Source: an uncultured Pelagibacteraceae bacterium
GTDB lineage: Bacteria; Pseudomonadota; Alphaproteobacteria; Pelagibacterales; AG-422-B15
Direction of reading: 5' to 3'
Assembly (NCBI GenBank): GCA_902523535.1
Contig: CABYZQ010000002.1
Location: 124,001 to 188,000 of the forward strand
Length of the DNA: 64,000 nt
Position numbers and translations under genes: made by a program. Positions 46,930-57,481 of the stretch are shown in pieces. The number at the start of each line of letters is the position of its first letter. The first letter of the stretch is position 1. The notes under the pieces were generated by a model, which was given only the letters and a program-made list of their open reading frames with translations, was not told where the DNA came from and did not search any database.

Positions 46930-47553
46930 ATGGCTAAAAAATGGCTTAAAATTGTTTACTCAGAAAAAAATCCAACAAAACTTAAACTTCATTACAAAAG
47001 TTGGGCAAAGGAATACGATAAGGATTTAACCGATTGGGGATACGCTTATCCTAAACGACTGAAAGAGATCATTCTTAGTAAGAAGATAAAAATTTCAAAA
47101 AAAGCAAATATTTTAGACGCTGGATGTGGAACTGGATTAGTAGCTGAAGAATTGAGTAAATTAGATTATAAAAATCTAACGGGTTTAGATAATTCAAAAG
47201 AAATGCTAGAACTCGCCAAATCAAAAAAAATTTTTAAGAAACTAATTTGTCAATCGTTAAATAAAAAAACTACATTGAAAAGTAATCAATTTGATTTGAT
47301 AATTTGCACAGGAGTGCTTACTGCCGGCCATGTAGGCCCAGGTGCAATTAAAGAATTATTAAGACTTACAAGAAAAAATGGCCACTTAATACTTTCAATT
47401 TCGGAAACTATTTTTAAAAAATTAGGTTTTGATACTGAACTAGCCTACAGATCTAATGAATACACTTCTTTGTATATCTCAAGGCCATTTCTCGCTCTCC
47501 CGCGCCACGACTCCAGTGCGAAGAATAAAATTTATATTTTAAGAAAATCTTAG
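46930..47553 (+). CDS. Class I SAM-dependent methyltransferase (METTL27-like)
   Basis: ILDAGCGTGLVAEELSKLDYKNLTGLDNSKEMLELA, LIICTGVLTAGHVGPGAIKELLRLTRKNGHLILS. Confidence 0.85.
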   Translation: MAKKWLKIVYSEKNPTKLKLHYKSWAKEYDKDLTDWGYAYPKRLKEIILSKKIKISKKANILDAGCGTGLVAEELSKLDYKNLTGLDNSKEMLELAKSKKIFKKLICQSLNKKTTLKSNQFDLIICTGVLTAGHVGPGAIKELLRLTRKNGHLILSISETIFKKLGFDTELAYRSNEYTSLYISRPFLALPRHDSSAKNKIYILRKS

Positions 47554-49328
47554 CCAATTTGTTCTTGACTCATATCGCTTGAGTCAATGCCCGCAATTTC
47601 AACGGGCTTTTTCATTGCATCTCTTCTGAAAGGTTCGCCTAGCTCTTGATTTAAAATGACTTCAATAAATGTTGTAATACCTTTACCCTGATCTTCGCAG
47701 GCCTTTCTTAGGTTTTGGGTTAACTCATCCATTGTTCTAACTATAACACCTTTTAAACCACACCCCTCTGCTACTTTTGCATAACTTAATTCTGGATCTA
47801 ATTCAGTGCCAACAAAATTGTTGTCGTACCAAAGAATTGAATTTCTTTTCTCGGCACCCCATTGATAATTCCTAAATATCACCATTGTAATAGCAGGCCA
47901 TTCTTCTCTTGCACAAGAAGTCATCTCGTTCATACTTATGCCAAATGCACCATCGCCTGCAAATCCAACAACTGGAATGTTAGGACATCCAATTTTAGCA
48001 CCTAGAACTGACGGAAAACCATATCCACATGGGCCAAACAGACCTGGAGCAAGATACTTTCTTCCTTCATCAAAAGTAGGATAAGCATTTCCTATTGCAC
48101 AATTATTACCAATATCTGATGAAATAATTGCTTCTCTGGGTAGGGCCGCTTGAATTGCTCTCCACGCCATTCGTGGAGACATTCGATCAGAATCTCTCTT
48201 TCTAGAGTCAGCGTTCCAAGTGGTACCAGGATCATCATCCTCGTGATCCATGCTGCTTAGCGTTTGTAGCCAGGAGGATTTAGTTTGATGTACTAGTGCT
48301 TTCCTATCGTCTCTACCATTATCACCGGCACTTGAAGATAGATTGTTTATTAATTGCTGTGTCACCAGCTTAGAATCCCCACATATACCCACACTTACTT
48401 TTTTTGTAAGGCCTATACGGTCTGAATTAATATCAACTTGTATTATTGATGCTTCTGTTGGCCAATAATCAATGCCATAGCATGGCAAAGTTGAAAAAGG
48501 GTTCAATCTAGTACCTAAAGCTAGAACAACATCCGCTTTTGAAATTAATTCCATTGCTGCTTTTGATCCATTATAACCTAACGGTCCAACAGCTAATCGA
48601 TGATTGCCAGGAAAACTATCATTGTGCTGATATCCACACGCAACGGGGGCGTCCAATCTTTCAGCAAGCAATTTACATTCTTCAATAGCATCACCTAATA
48701 CAACGCCAGCGCCAGATAAAATTACTGGAAATTTAGCATTAGATAATAATTCAGATGCCTTTAGTATTGCCTCAGAACCGCCAGCTGGTCTCTCAAAATT
48801 TATAATAGTTGGCATTTCAATATCAATGACTTGGGTCCACATATCTCTAGGTACATTTATTTGAGCGGGGGCTGACCCTCTAAATGCTTTTGAGATTACT
48901 CGATTTAAAACCTCAGCTATTCTTGAGGGATCTCTCACCTCTTCTTGATAACAAACCATATCTTTAAATAAAGCCATTTGCTCAACTTCTTGAAACCCAC
49001 CTTGACCAATTGTTTTATTGGCTGCTTGAGGTGTTACTAAGAGTAATGGCGTGTGATTCCAATATGCTGTTTTGATTGGTGTAACAAAGTTTGTAATGCC
49101 AGGACCATTCTGAGCAATACACATAGACATTTTTCCTGTAGCGCGAGTGTATCCGTCAGCAACAATACCTCCGTTAGTTTCGTGAGCTACGTCCCAAAAA
49201 GTTATACCAGCTTTAGGAAATAAATCTGATATAGGCATAAACGCTGAGCCAATAATCCCAAATGCATGTTGTATGCCGTGCTTTTGTAAAACTTTAATAA
49301 AAGCTTCTTCTGTTGTCATTTTAGTCAT
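47550..49328 (-). CDS. xsc: Sulfoacetaldehyde acetyltransferase (ThDP enzyme); start probably 49328 rather than 49358
   Basis: MTKMTTEEAFIKVLQKHGIQHAFGIIGSAFMPISDLFPKAGI, AHETNGGIVADGYTRATGKMSMCIAQNGPGITNFVTPI, GCPNIPVVGFAGDGAFGISMNE. Confidence 0.93.
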   Translation of the reverse strand: MTKMTTEEAFIKVLQKHGIQHAFGIIGSAFMPISDLFPKAGITFWDVAHETNGGIVADGYTRATGKMSMCIAQNGPGITNFVTPIKTAYWNHTPLLLVTPQAANKTIGQGGFQEVEQMALFKDMVCYQEEVRDPSRIAEVLNRVISKAFRGSAPAQINVPRDMWTQVIDIEMPTIINFERPAGGSEAILKASELLSNAKFPVILSGAGVVLGDAIEECKLLAERLDAPVACGYQHNDSFPGNHRLAVGPLGYNGSKAAMELISKADVVLALGTRLNPFSTLPCYGIDYWPTEASIIQVDINSDRIGLTKKVSVGICGDSKLVTQQLINNLSSSAGDNGRDDRKALVHQTKSSWLQTLSSMDHEDDDPGTTWNADSRKRDSDRMSPRMAWRAIQAALPREAIISSDIGNNCAIGNAYPTFDEGRKYLAPGLFGPCGYGFPSVLGAKIGCPNIPVVGFAGDGAFGISMNEMTSCAREEWPAITMVIFRNYQWGAEKRNSILWYDNNFVGTELDPELSYAKVAEGCGLKGVIVRTMDELTQNLRKACEDQGKGITTFIEVILNQELGEPFRRDAMKKPVEIAGIDSSDMSQEQIG

Positions 49329-49344
49329 ATTTAAAACTTTTCTC

Positions 49345-50667
49345 TTAATATTTAACAACTACTTCTTTTATTTTTTGTAACATTTCGTCAATGTGCTTTT
49401 CTTCAGCAATTAAAGCAGGCGCGATGATGCCACTGTCACCAGTAAATTTAATATGAACTCCATTCGCAAAGGTTTTCTTTTGCGCATCATATCCACGCAC
49501 CCCTGGAATTTTATCAACTGCAAGATCAATAGCAGCCATCATCCCATCTCCACGAACATCTGTTACCGCTGGGACATCTTTAAACGCATCAAAAACAGCA
49601 TCTAAAAAATAATGTGACATCTTTTCGGCTCTTGCGAAAATATCTTCTTTTTCATAAATATCCAATGTAGCTAATGATGCTGCAACACATGCTGGATGAC
49701 CAGAGTATGTGTAGCCATGAAAAAACTCAACTCCATGTTCTGGACCATTGCCAACAATCGCGTTGTAAATTTTGTCAGAAACTCCAACTGCACCCATTGG
49801 TTGGGAACCATTTGTAATAGCTTTCGCCATGGTTATCATATCTGGCTGTACATTATATTTTACAGAACCAAAAGACTTTCCAGTTCTTCCAAATCCTGTA
49901 ATTACTTCGTCAAAAATTAATACGATGCCATACTTATCACATGTTGCTCTTAACTTTTCTAAGTACCCCTTAGGTGGAATTAATGTTCCAGTTGATCCCG
50001 CAATTGGCTCCACAAAGCATGCAGCAATTGATTCTGGTCCATACATATCAACAAATCTTTGAAGGTCATCAGCTAAATGTGCACCATGTTCTGGTTGACC
50101 TTTTGTGAACTTATTTTCGTCTAACCAAGTATGTCTTAAATGAATAACGCCCGGCATTGCAGCGGTAAATATTTCTCTATTTTTAATCATGCCGCTCAGA
50201 GAGGTGCCGCCAATATTCACACCGTGGTAAGCTCTTTCACGTGATACAAACTTCATTCGATGAGCCTGTCCAATTGCATGCTGATATGCTTGAACAATTT
50301 TAATAGCTGAATCTATAGCTGTTGATCCACATATCGTAAAAAATACATTGTTTAAGTCACCTGGTAAAAGTTTTGCAACTTTTTCAGCGCAAGCAAAAGC
50401 AGGCAAGTGAGAAACTTGGAAGCTTGGAGAATAATCTAATTTTAGTAATTGCTGGTGTACAGCATCTGCAATTTCTTTCCTTCCATGACCCAGGGGTACA
50501 CAGAATAATCCTGAAGAAGCATCAATTACCGTATCGCCTTTATGGTTCCAATAGTATACACCTTCCCCTCTATCCAAAAGTCTTGGATCTTTTTTGAAAT
50601 CCTTATTTGCAGTGAAGGGTAAAAAGTAATTTTCGAGAGAATTAGTCGTAGGTGTAGTGTTTGCCAT
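49345..50667 (-). CDS. Class III omega-aminotransferase, probable taurine(hypotaurine):pyruvate aminotransferase
   Basis: VIDASSGLFCVPLGHGR, LIFDEVITGFGRTGKSFGS, ITMAKAITNGSQPMGAVGVS; adjacent to xsc. Confidence 0.85.
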   Translation of the reverse strand: MANTTPTTNSLENYFLPFTANKDFKKDPRLLDRGEGVYYWNHKGDTVIDASSGLFCVPLGHGRKEIADAVHQQLLKLDYSPSFQVSHLPAFACAEKVAKLLPGDLNNVFFTICGSTAIDSAIKIVQAYQHAIGQAHRMKFVSRERAYHGVNIGGTSLSGMIKNREIFTAAMPGVIHLRHTWLDENKFTKGQPEHGAHLADDLQRFVDMYGPESIAACFVEPIAGSTGTLIPPKGYLEKLRATCDKYGIVLIFDEVITGFGRTGKSFGSVKYNVQPDMITMAKAITNGSQPMGAVGVSDKIYNAIVGNGPEHGVEFFHGYTYSGHPACVAASLATLDIYEKEDIFARAEKMSHYFLDAVFDAFKDVPAVTDVRGDGMMAAIDLAVDKIPGVRGYDAQKKTFANGVHIKFTGDSGIIAPALIAEEKHIDEMLQKIKEVVVKY

Positions 50668-50715
50668 ATGAATCCTTTCAAATCTATAAAGATGTAATAT
50701 TTATACTAATCTTAT

Positions 50716-52908
50716 TTAAGCTGCTTGACTAGAATTACCACTTTTATGAAAAGTCTCATTTTTGGCGGCCATATCCCGAAGAAGCTTGCAGGGTGTAAAC
50801 CTTTCACCATATTTTTGAGCAAGTTTATCTGCTTCAGCAACAAATTCTTTGACACCTATCATATCAATGTAAGAGAGTGTTCCACCAGTCCAAGGTGCCA
50901 TTCCCCAACCTAGAATTGCTCCAATATCAGCATCGCGCACATCTGTTAAGACATTCTCCTCATAGCACTTAGCAGTTTCCAAGGCTTGAATATAGAGAAA
51001 TCTCTTTTTTAGTTCATCAACTTCAGGCTGCTCGTCACTTTCCTTGCAAAGATTTGATAATTCAGGCCATAAGTATTTTTTTCCACTTTCAGGATATTCA
51101 TAAAAACCTTTATTATTCTTTTTTCCAAACCTGCCTTGCTTTTCAACCATTTCTTCCATGATTGAGTACATAGGTGTAACAGGAAACTCTTTTCCTTCCG
51201 CCTCGAAGTCTTTTTTAGTCTGAGTAGTCACCTTCCATGCAAGATCTAAAGCTACAGCATCTGAGAGAGCTAAAGGCGCCATTGGCATACCTGTCATCTT
51301 TCCAGCATTTTCAATTAGTGCGGGCTTAATTCCTTCTGCCAGCATTGCAACACCTTCACCTGTATATGTGCTGAATACGCGGCTTGTATAGAAACCTCTG
51401 CTGTCATTTACTACAATTGGAGTTTTCTTAATCTTTTGCACATAATCCATTGTCTTAGCAAGAGTCTCCTGTGACGTTTCTTTTCCCATAATAATTTCAA
51501 CTAATGGCATTCTTTCAACAGGAGAGAAATAATGAATTCCAATAAAATTATTAGGTCTTTGAGAATTTTTAGCCAGTCCCGTGATAGGTAAAGTTGAAGT
51601 ATTGGAACCAAAAACAGCTGTCTCAGCAATTTGCGCTTCAGCTTTAGCGGTAACTTCAGCCTTGATGTCTCTGTTTTCAAAAACTGCTTCTACAATTAGA
51701 TCTGCGCCCTGTAGCAAAGAGTAATCAGTAGTAGGAGTTATTAAATTTAGTAATTTTTCTTTCTTTTCTTCTGTAGTTCTTTTTTTGCTTAGTTGCTTAT
51801 CTAAAATTTTAGTCGAGTAATCTTTACCTTTATCAGCAGCATCTTGATCTGTATCAATTAAAATAACTTTAATACCTGCTTTTGCAGTTACATAAGCAAT
51901 TCCTGCGCCCATGAGTCCAGCTCCAAGTATACCAATTTTTTTGACATCATACTTATCAAAGTCCTTTGGCCTCCTTGCTCCCTTACTGAGAGCTTGCATA
52001 TTAACAAATAAGCTTCTGACCATATTTTGTGATCTTGGATCCATAACAACGTTGGTAAAATAACGAGCCTCAATTCTTAATGCAGCATCAATAGGAACTT
52101 GTACGCCTTCATAAACTGCTGACAATATAGCTGTTTGAGCTGGATAGTTATTATAAGAATTTTTTCTAAGAGAGGATGAGGCTGCCGCCCATAGCATCAT
52201 ACCTTTTGGAGTATAAGGAAGCCCACCAGGAAATTTGAATCCTTTTTCATCCCATGGTTGAACCGCTTTTCCGCCATCAACAATATATTTTTTTGCAGCG
52301 GCTAATAAATTTTCTTTATCAGTCACCTCGTTAATAAGTCCTGCACTTAAAGCTTTTTTAGGAGAGAATGGAGTTCCCGCCAAAAGGAAGCCCATTATGT
52401 CTTGCGTAATTCCTGCCAATCTAGGTACTCTTTGAGTTCCACCGGCTCCAGGTATAAGACCAACTTTCGCCTCTGGTTGTCCAATTTGAATTTTGTCATT
52501 GTCAATTGCAACACGGTAGTGGCATGACAAACAAATCTCAAATCCACCACCTAAAGCATGTCCATTTATTGCTGCAACAAAAGGCTTGCCACATGTTTCC
52601 ATGCTCCTAAACAGCAACTGCATTTCCATGTTTCCATTATATATTTTTTCTGCAGCTTTAACTTTATCTTCTTGAACACTGTCAAAGCCAAAAACTTCAG
52701 AAGAAGTAAGATCTGCTCCGGCTATGAATGCATCTTTAGCGCTTCTCAGAACGATACCTTTAACTGCATCGTCGCCAATTAGCTTTTCGATAATTTGCCT
52801 ATATTCACCTAAAGATTGAAAATTGAGAACGTTCATTGAACGATTTTCTAAATCCCAAGTTACTACAGCAACACCGTCGCTATCTATTTCATAAGTTACA
52901 TCACTCAT
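50716..52908 (-). CDS. fadB: Fatty-acid oxidation complex alpha subunit (enoyl-CoA hydratase / 3-hydroxyacyl-CoA dehydrogenase)
   Basis: AINGHALGGGFEICLSCHYRVA, KIGILGAGLMGAGIAYVTAKAGIKVILID, SNTSTLPITGLA, FIGIHYFSPVERMPLVEII. Confidence 0.94.
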   Translation of the reverse strand: MSDVTYEIDSDGVAVVTWDLENRSMNVLNFQSLGEYRQIIEKLIGDDAVKGIVLRSAKDAFIAGADLTSSEVFGFDSVQEDKVKAAEKIYNGNMEMQLLFRSMETCGKPFVAAINGHALGGGFEICLSCHYRVAIDNDKIQIGQPEAKVGLIPGAGGTQRVPRLAGITQDIMGFLLAGTPFSPKKALSAGLINEVTDKENLLAAAKKYIVDGGKAVQPWDEKGFKFPGGLPYTPKGMMLWAAASSSLRKNSYNNYPAQTAILSAVYEGVQVPIDAALRIEARYFTNVVMDPRSQNMVRSLFVNMQALSKGARRPKDFDKYDVKKIGILGAGLMGAGIAYVTAKAGIKVILIDTDQDAADKGKDYSTKILDKQLSKKRTTEEKKEKLLNLITPTTDYSLLQGADLIVEAVFENRDIKAEVTAKAEAQIAETAVFGSNTSTLPITGLAKNSQRPNNFIGIHYFSPVERMPLVEIIMGKETSQETLAKTMDYVQKIKKTPIVVNDSRGFYTSRVFSTYTGEGVAMLAEGIKPALIENAGKMTGMPMAPLALSDAVALDLAWKVTTQTKKDFEAEGKEFPVTPMYSIMEEMVEKQGRFGKKNNKGFYEYPESGKKYLWPELSNLCKESDEQPEVDELKKRFLYIQALETAKCYEENVLTDVRDADIGAILGWGMAPWTGGTLSYIDMIGVKEFVAEADKLAQKYGERFTPCKLLRDMAAKNETFHKSGNSSQAA

Positions 52909-52931
52909 TATATTGCCTTTAATCTAAATTT

Positions 52932-54140
52932 TTAAACGCGCTCGATGACAGTGGCAGTTCCCATGCCTCCACCGACACACAACGTAGCAAGCGCTGTAGA
53001 CTTGTTCGTTCTTTCCAACTCATCAAGAACTGTACCAAGTATCATTGCACCAGTAGCACCAAGAGGGTGTCCCATTGCAATAGCTCCGCCATTAACATTA
53101 ATTTGAGAATGATCGATGCCCATATGCTCTAAGTATCTTAGAACAACAACTGCAAAAGCTTCATTTAATTCCCATAAATCAATATCATTTTTATCCATTC
53201 CAAGATTTTTTAAGACTTTGTCTGAAACATAGCCCGGTCCAGTCAACATTATGCTTGGCTCAGATCCAATTGAAGCAAATCCTTTAATTTTTGCTCTTGC
53301 TTTAAGGCCATGCTTTTCGCCCATTTCCTTATTGCCAAGTAGAATTGCAGCAGCGCCGTCAACGATCCCAGAGGAGTTACCAGCTGTGTGCACATGGTTT
53401 ACTTTTTCTACTTCTGGATACCTTTGTTGTATTGTAGCATCAAAACCAGCCATTTCTCCCATCATTGCAAAAGAAGGATCTAGTGATCCCAGTGATTGCA
53501 TTGTTGCATCGGGCCTCATATGTTCGTCATGATCTAGGATGGTTAAGCCATTAATATCTTTCACAGGTGTAATTGATTTATCAAACCTTTTTTCGTCCCA
53601 GGCTTTTTTAGCTCTTTGTTGACTCTCAACAGCATAAGCATCTACATCATCTCTAGTAAAGCCCCATTTTGAAGCAATCATGTCAGCACTTATTCCTTGA
53701 GGCACAAAATAGTTTTTAATTGCTACAGAAGGATCAGCAACCATTGCTCCACCATCAGAACCCATTGGAACTCTTGACATTGATTCAACACCGCCGCCTA
53801 TAGACATCTGTGCCTGTCCAGACATAACTTGAGCCGCTGCCATGTTCGTTGCTTCTAAACCAGATGCACAAAATCTATTTATTTGCACTCCTGATACTGA
53901 TTGATCAAATTCTGAATTGAGCACTGCAGAACGAGCAATATTAGCACCTTGTTCACCAACTGGAGCAACACATCCCAGAACAACGTCGTCTACATCAGCA
54001 GTATCTAGTTGATTGCGGTCTTTAACATTATTTAAAACCTGGGTTGCAAGTTCTAAAGCTGTAACTTCATGTAAAGTTCCATTTTTTTTGCCTTTGCCAC
54101 GAGGCGTTCTAATTGCGTCATAGATATAACAGTCAGTCAT
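52932..54140 (-). CDS. fadA: Acetyl-CoA C-acyltransferase
   Basis: [81 protein letters not shown]. Confidence 0.95.
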   Translation of the reverse strand: MTDCYIYDAIRTPRGKGKKNGTLHEVTALELATQVLNNVKDRNQLDTADVDDVVLGCVAPVGEQGANIARSAVLNSEFDQSVSGVQINRFCASGLEATNMAAAQVMSGQAQMSIGGGVESMSRVPMGSDGGAMVADPSVAIKNYFVPQGISADMIASKWGFTRDDVDAYAVESQQRAKKAWDEKRFDKSITPVKDINGLTILDHDEHMRPDATMQSLGSLDPSFAMMGEMAGFDATIQQRYPEVEKVNHVHTAGNSSGIVDGAAAILLGNKEMGEKHGLKARAKIKGFASIGSEPSIMLTGPGYVSDKVLKNLGMDKNDIDLWELNEAFAVVVLRYLEHMGIDHSQINVNGGAIAMGHPLGATGAMILGTVLDELERTNKSTALATLCVGGGMGTATVIERV

Positions 54141-54283
54141 TCGGGTACTCCAAAATATTGATAATAAGTTTATCGATTATAATAATTAAGATTTTTCAAA
54201 CAACACTAAATATAAGAAAGTGCCATCAACCTGTCTAAATATTAATCAATAAAATCAATAATTTAATTAATAATACATCAAAC

Positions 54284-55039
54284 TTACAGATCAAGTTCAG
54301 TGTAACTTGATAAATCAGGAGAACCATTAGCAAATTTGTAGACAGGTTTTTGCTTCGCTCCCTTTGGTTGAAAGCTAGGTAGCGCGATTAAAGTTGATGA
54401 TACTGTTTGAAATCCCATATCGGTCTTTACGCACATAGCGCTTAGTGGATTTTTATCCTCACTGTAAGTGCTTCCCAATAACATTTCCCAGTCTTGCCAT
54501 TCCCCTTTAGATGGATTTGGCTCTAATGATAAAGCAAACTTTGATAGGTAAGTTTTAATGCGCTTCGATTTTAAATCATTTCGATCATACGCCGTTATCA
54601 TTGAAAGCCCGTCTGGTATATTAAAGTATTCAATGACTTCTTGTTCCTCATCTGACTTTATCCAGTAAGCATTTATATTATCAGCAATAAGCATATTAAA
54701 TCCCCTATAAGAGTCCTTTTGAATTTCGATCATGGCATTAAGAGCCTCCGATGCATCTGCATGATCTAATGCGTCTAAAACTAACTCTCCCCTACTTCTT
54801 TTATTATCTAATGGTCCTAAGCTGTTCATTCGATTCATGATGCCAACAGCCAAACCATAATCATTGATACCAAGCCATGTGCCTCCAGCAATTAAATCCT
54901 TTCCGGCAAATACATGGGGTCTATCTTCCCAATGTCTACCAGGTGTGAGTGACTCTCTGTCCTTCATTTCATCTCTGTTAGCGCCAATTATTAATGGCCA
55001 CTCTGAGTCACTTTGTTTTAAAATTACTATCGAACACAT
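54284..55039 (-). CDS. NRDE (TANGO2-like) family protein
   Basis: MCSIVILKQSDSEWPLIIGANRDEMKDRESLTPGRHWEDRPHVFAGKDLIAGGTWLGINDYGL. Confidence 0.9.
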   Translation of the reverse strand: MCSIVILKQSDSEWPLIIGANRDEMKDRESLTPGRHWEDRPHVFAGKDLIAGGTWLGINDYGLAVGIMNRMNSLGPLDNKRSRGELVLDALDHADASEALNAMIEIQKDSYRGFNMLIADNINAYWIKSDEEQEVIEYFNIPDGLSMITAYDRNDLKSKRIKTYLSKFALSLEPNPSKGEWQDWEMLLGSTYSEDKNPLSAMCVKTDMGFQTVSSTLIALPSFQPKGAKQKPVYKFANGSPDLSSYTELDL

Positions 55040-55076
55040 TTGATTTTTTATATAACTTTACTAGTTAATTGATGTC

Positions 55077-55922
55077 ATGGAAAATAAAAAAACAGCACTG
55101 ATCGTAGAAGGCGGTGGCCAAAGAGGTGTATTTTCTTTTGGAATAACCGATACCTTTATTAATAGGAACTATGATCCATTTGATATTTACATGGGAGTCT
55201 CAAATGGAGTGGCGGTTCTATGCTGGTATCTAATTAGAGAAACAGACAATAATTTAGAAAAAATGCTCTATGCAGCTAAAGGTGATTACCTTAGCTATAA
55301 AAATATTTTCATAGGTAAAGACATAATTAAATTTCATCAGATGTACGAGGATGGCGAGAAGATGTTTAAGCCAAGTATGGAAAAAATTAAAAATAATTTA
55401 CAAGGAAAAGATTATATTGCGGTTGTGACTGATGCGATCGAAGCAAATGCCGAATATTATTCATTTGGTGATGGTGAGTGGATGCCAAAAATGATTGCTT
55501 CTGGTACTCTGCCCATATTGGTTAGAACCCCAAGCTTAGTAGATGGACGCAGGAAATTTGATGGAGGTGTTGCTGATCCCCTTCCCGTAGAAAAAGCATA
55601 TGAGATGGGAGCTAAAAAGATAATTGTGATTAGAACATATGAAAAAAAATTTAGAAGGAAGTTGAAAATTGAAAATTATATTGGTGCTTTACTTTCAAGA
55701 AAATATCCTAAGTTGAGAAAAGCATTATTAGTGCATGATAAAACTTATAATCGAGCACTTGATTTTATTAATAATCCCCCAAGTGATTGTGAAATTGTAC
55801 AACTATGCCCACCAGAAAAACTAAAATCAAAAAGGGACTCAAAAAATATTGAGGTTTTAAAAGCTGACTACAAATTAGGAAAAAAAGTTGCTAAAGTATA
55901 TTTAGATGGTCTAGAGAACTGA
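55077..55922 (+). CDS. Patatin-like phospholipase
   Basis: ALIVEGGGQRGVFSFGI (oxyanion loop), GVSNG (GxSxG), FDGGVADPLP (DGG catalytic Asp). Confidence 0.9.
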   Translation: MENKKTALIVEGGGQRGVFSFGITDTFINRNYDPFDIYMGVSNGVAVLCWYLIRETDNNLEKMLYAAKGDYLSYKNIFIGKDIIKFHQMYEDGEKMFKPSMEKIKNNLQGKDYIAVVTDAIEANAEYYSFGDGEWMPKMIASGTLPILVRTPSLVDGRRKFDGGVADPLPVEKAYEMGAKKIIVIRTYEKKFRRKLKIENYIGALLSRKYPKLRKALLVHDKTYNRALDFINNPPSDCEIVQLCPPEKLKSKRDSKNIEVLKADYKLGKKVAKVYLDGLEN

Positions 55923-56873
55923 TTTAACAAATTCACTTATTTTATTTTCAACAGATGTTGTTGTTTCTGACGGAAAAGCATTAAAAGCATGATCTGCTCC
56001 TGGAACAATTATAATTTCTGCATTTGAACCATAACTCAACCATCGACCATACATAAATAATGAGTCATCAAGCAATAAATCTCTTGTTCCAACTGTAAAT
56101 AATGCTGGTGGCATTCCCGTTAAATCTCCTTGAATTGGTGAAACGTCAGGCAAGCTTTTATCCACATCTCCTTGAAAGTATGAGTCTCTAAATTTCCTGA
56201 TCATTGCATATGATAATAAGAATACTTCTTTGGAACCTTCCTGTCTGATTGCGCTCGGCGTAAGTCTGGCATCATATGATCCGTAAATAAGATTTGCTCC
56301 CTTGATAGTATCAAGTAACCCTTTGCTTTTCAGTCTCAGCAATATAACCGCAGATAAGTTTGCACCTGCCGACTCACCACCAATTACAATTTTTTCTGTA
56401 TTGAATTCTTTCTTTGAATTTTCTATCAACCAAACAGCTGCTGTTTCACAGTCATCTGGAGCAGCTGGATAAGGATTAGTTGGCGCAAGACGATATTCAA
56501 CACTTACTACAACACAATTAAGATCATTTGAAATTTTTTCTAAAGATTGATCCTGCATATCTGCAGCGCCAATGCAGTGACCGCCACCATGTATGTGCAT
56601 ATAAATAAAATCAGGATTGTCGTGATTAAATATTCTTATCATTACTTTATGATCACCTATCCCAACTTGCCTATTTTCAGCACGATCAGAATATGTCTGA
56701 AAAGCAAGCAATCCACCACCTTGTCTTCTTATTTCTTGCAAGACATCAAATGGTATTTCATGTGAAGGGGGCGCGTTGACAAGCAAATTTTTTATATGAT
56801 CATTCATTTCATGAATGTCTTTTGATATATTTTTATGATCAAAAGCTTCGGGAGAAATAGACGTAAATAACAT
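55911..56873 (-). CDS. Alpha/beta hydrolase, hormone-sensitive-lipase type
   Basis: YMHIHGGGHCIGAADMQD (HGGG), VVVSVEYRLAPTNPYPAAPDDC, GGESAGANLSAV (GxSxG), GADHAF. Confidence 0.93.
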   Translation of the reverse strand: MLFTSISPEAFDHKNISKDIHEMNDHIKNLLVNAPPSHEIPFDVLQEIRRQGGGLLAFQTYSDRAENRQVGIGDHKVMIRIFNHDNPDFIYMHIHGGGHCIGAADMQDQSLEKISNDLNCVVVSVEYRLAPTNPYPAAPDDCETAAVWLIENSKKEFNTEKIVIGGESAGANLSAVILLRLKSKGLLDTIKGANLIYGSYDARLTPSAIRQEGSKEVFLLSYAMIRKFRDSYFQGDVDKSLPDVSPIQGDLTGMPPALFTVGTRDLLLDDSLFMYGRWLSYGSNAEIIIVPGADHAFNAFPSETTTSVENKISEFVKSVL

Positions 56874-56878
56874 TTTTT

Positions 56879-57481
56879 TTATGTGCGCGTTTTAATATAA
56901 TTAAAAGTTCTATTCAGAATTAAAACATATATTGGCAAAAATGCTAGATAGCAAACTACTAGTTTCAATATGAAATCGTTGAAAGCTATGAGATCCCAAT
57001 TTTCTCGCATAAAATCGTCTGCAGAATTATAAAATGCCACACCATAAAATAGATATGTATCGATTAATTGGGCAAAAAAGGTACTTACAACTGGTGCAAG
57101 ATACCAATAAGAACTTAAATTGAAGCCGTCATCGCCTACTCTGTCCCTTACTTTTGAAAATACAAAGACATCAAGCAACTGCCCAATTGAATAAGCTAAA
57201 ACAGATGCAATCGCTATTCTAAAATCAGCAAATATATATGAAATTATAAAAGCAGGTATAAAGGCGTATCCGATAACTTTACGTGCATTTGTTGCATTCG
57301 AAAGTCGTACTGTCAAATCTGTAGCTAGAACTATAATTGGGAAAGTGAATGTACCAATTGTATAGTCCAAACCAAATATATTTATTGGAAATTGAACTAG
57401 ATAATTTGATATAGCAATAATAAAACAATGCCCTAAAACTAAATAGGTTATTAATTTTCTATTAAGATCCATAGAACTCAT
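56879..57481 (-). CDS. Queuosine-precursor (VUT/YhhQ family) transporter
   Basis: Multi-TM; NYLVQFPINIFGLDYTIGTFTFPIIVLATDLTVRLSNATNARKVI ... LAYSIGQLLDVFVFSKVRD. Confidence 0.85.
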   Translation of the reverse strand: MSSMDLNRKLITYLVLGHCFIIAISNYLVQFPINIFGLDYTIGTFTFPIIVLATDLTVRLSNATNARKVIGYAFIPAFIISYIFADFRIAIASVLAYSIGQLLDVFVFSKVRDRVGDDGFNLSSYWYLAPVVSTFFAQLIDTYLFYGVAFYNSADDFMRENWDLIAFNDFILKLVVCYLAFLPIYVLILNRTFNYIKTRT

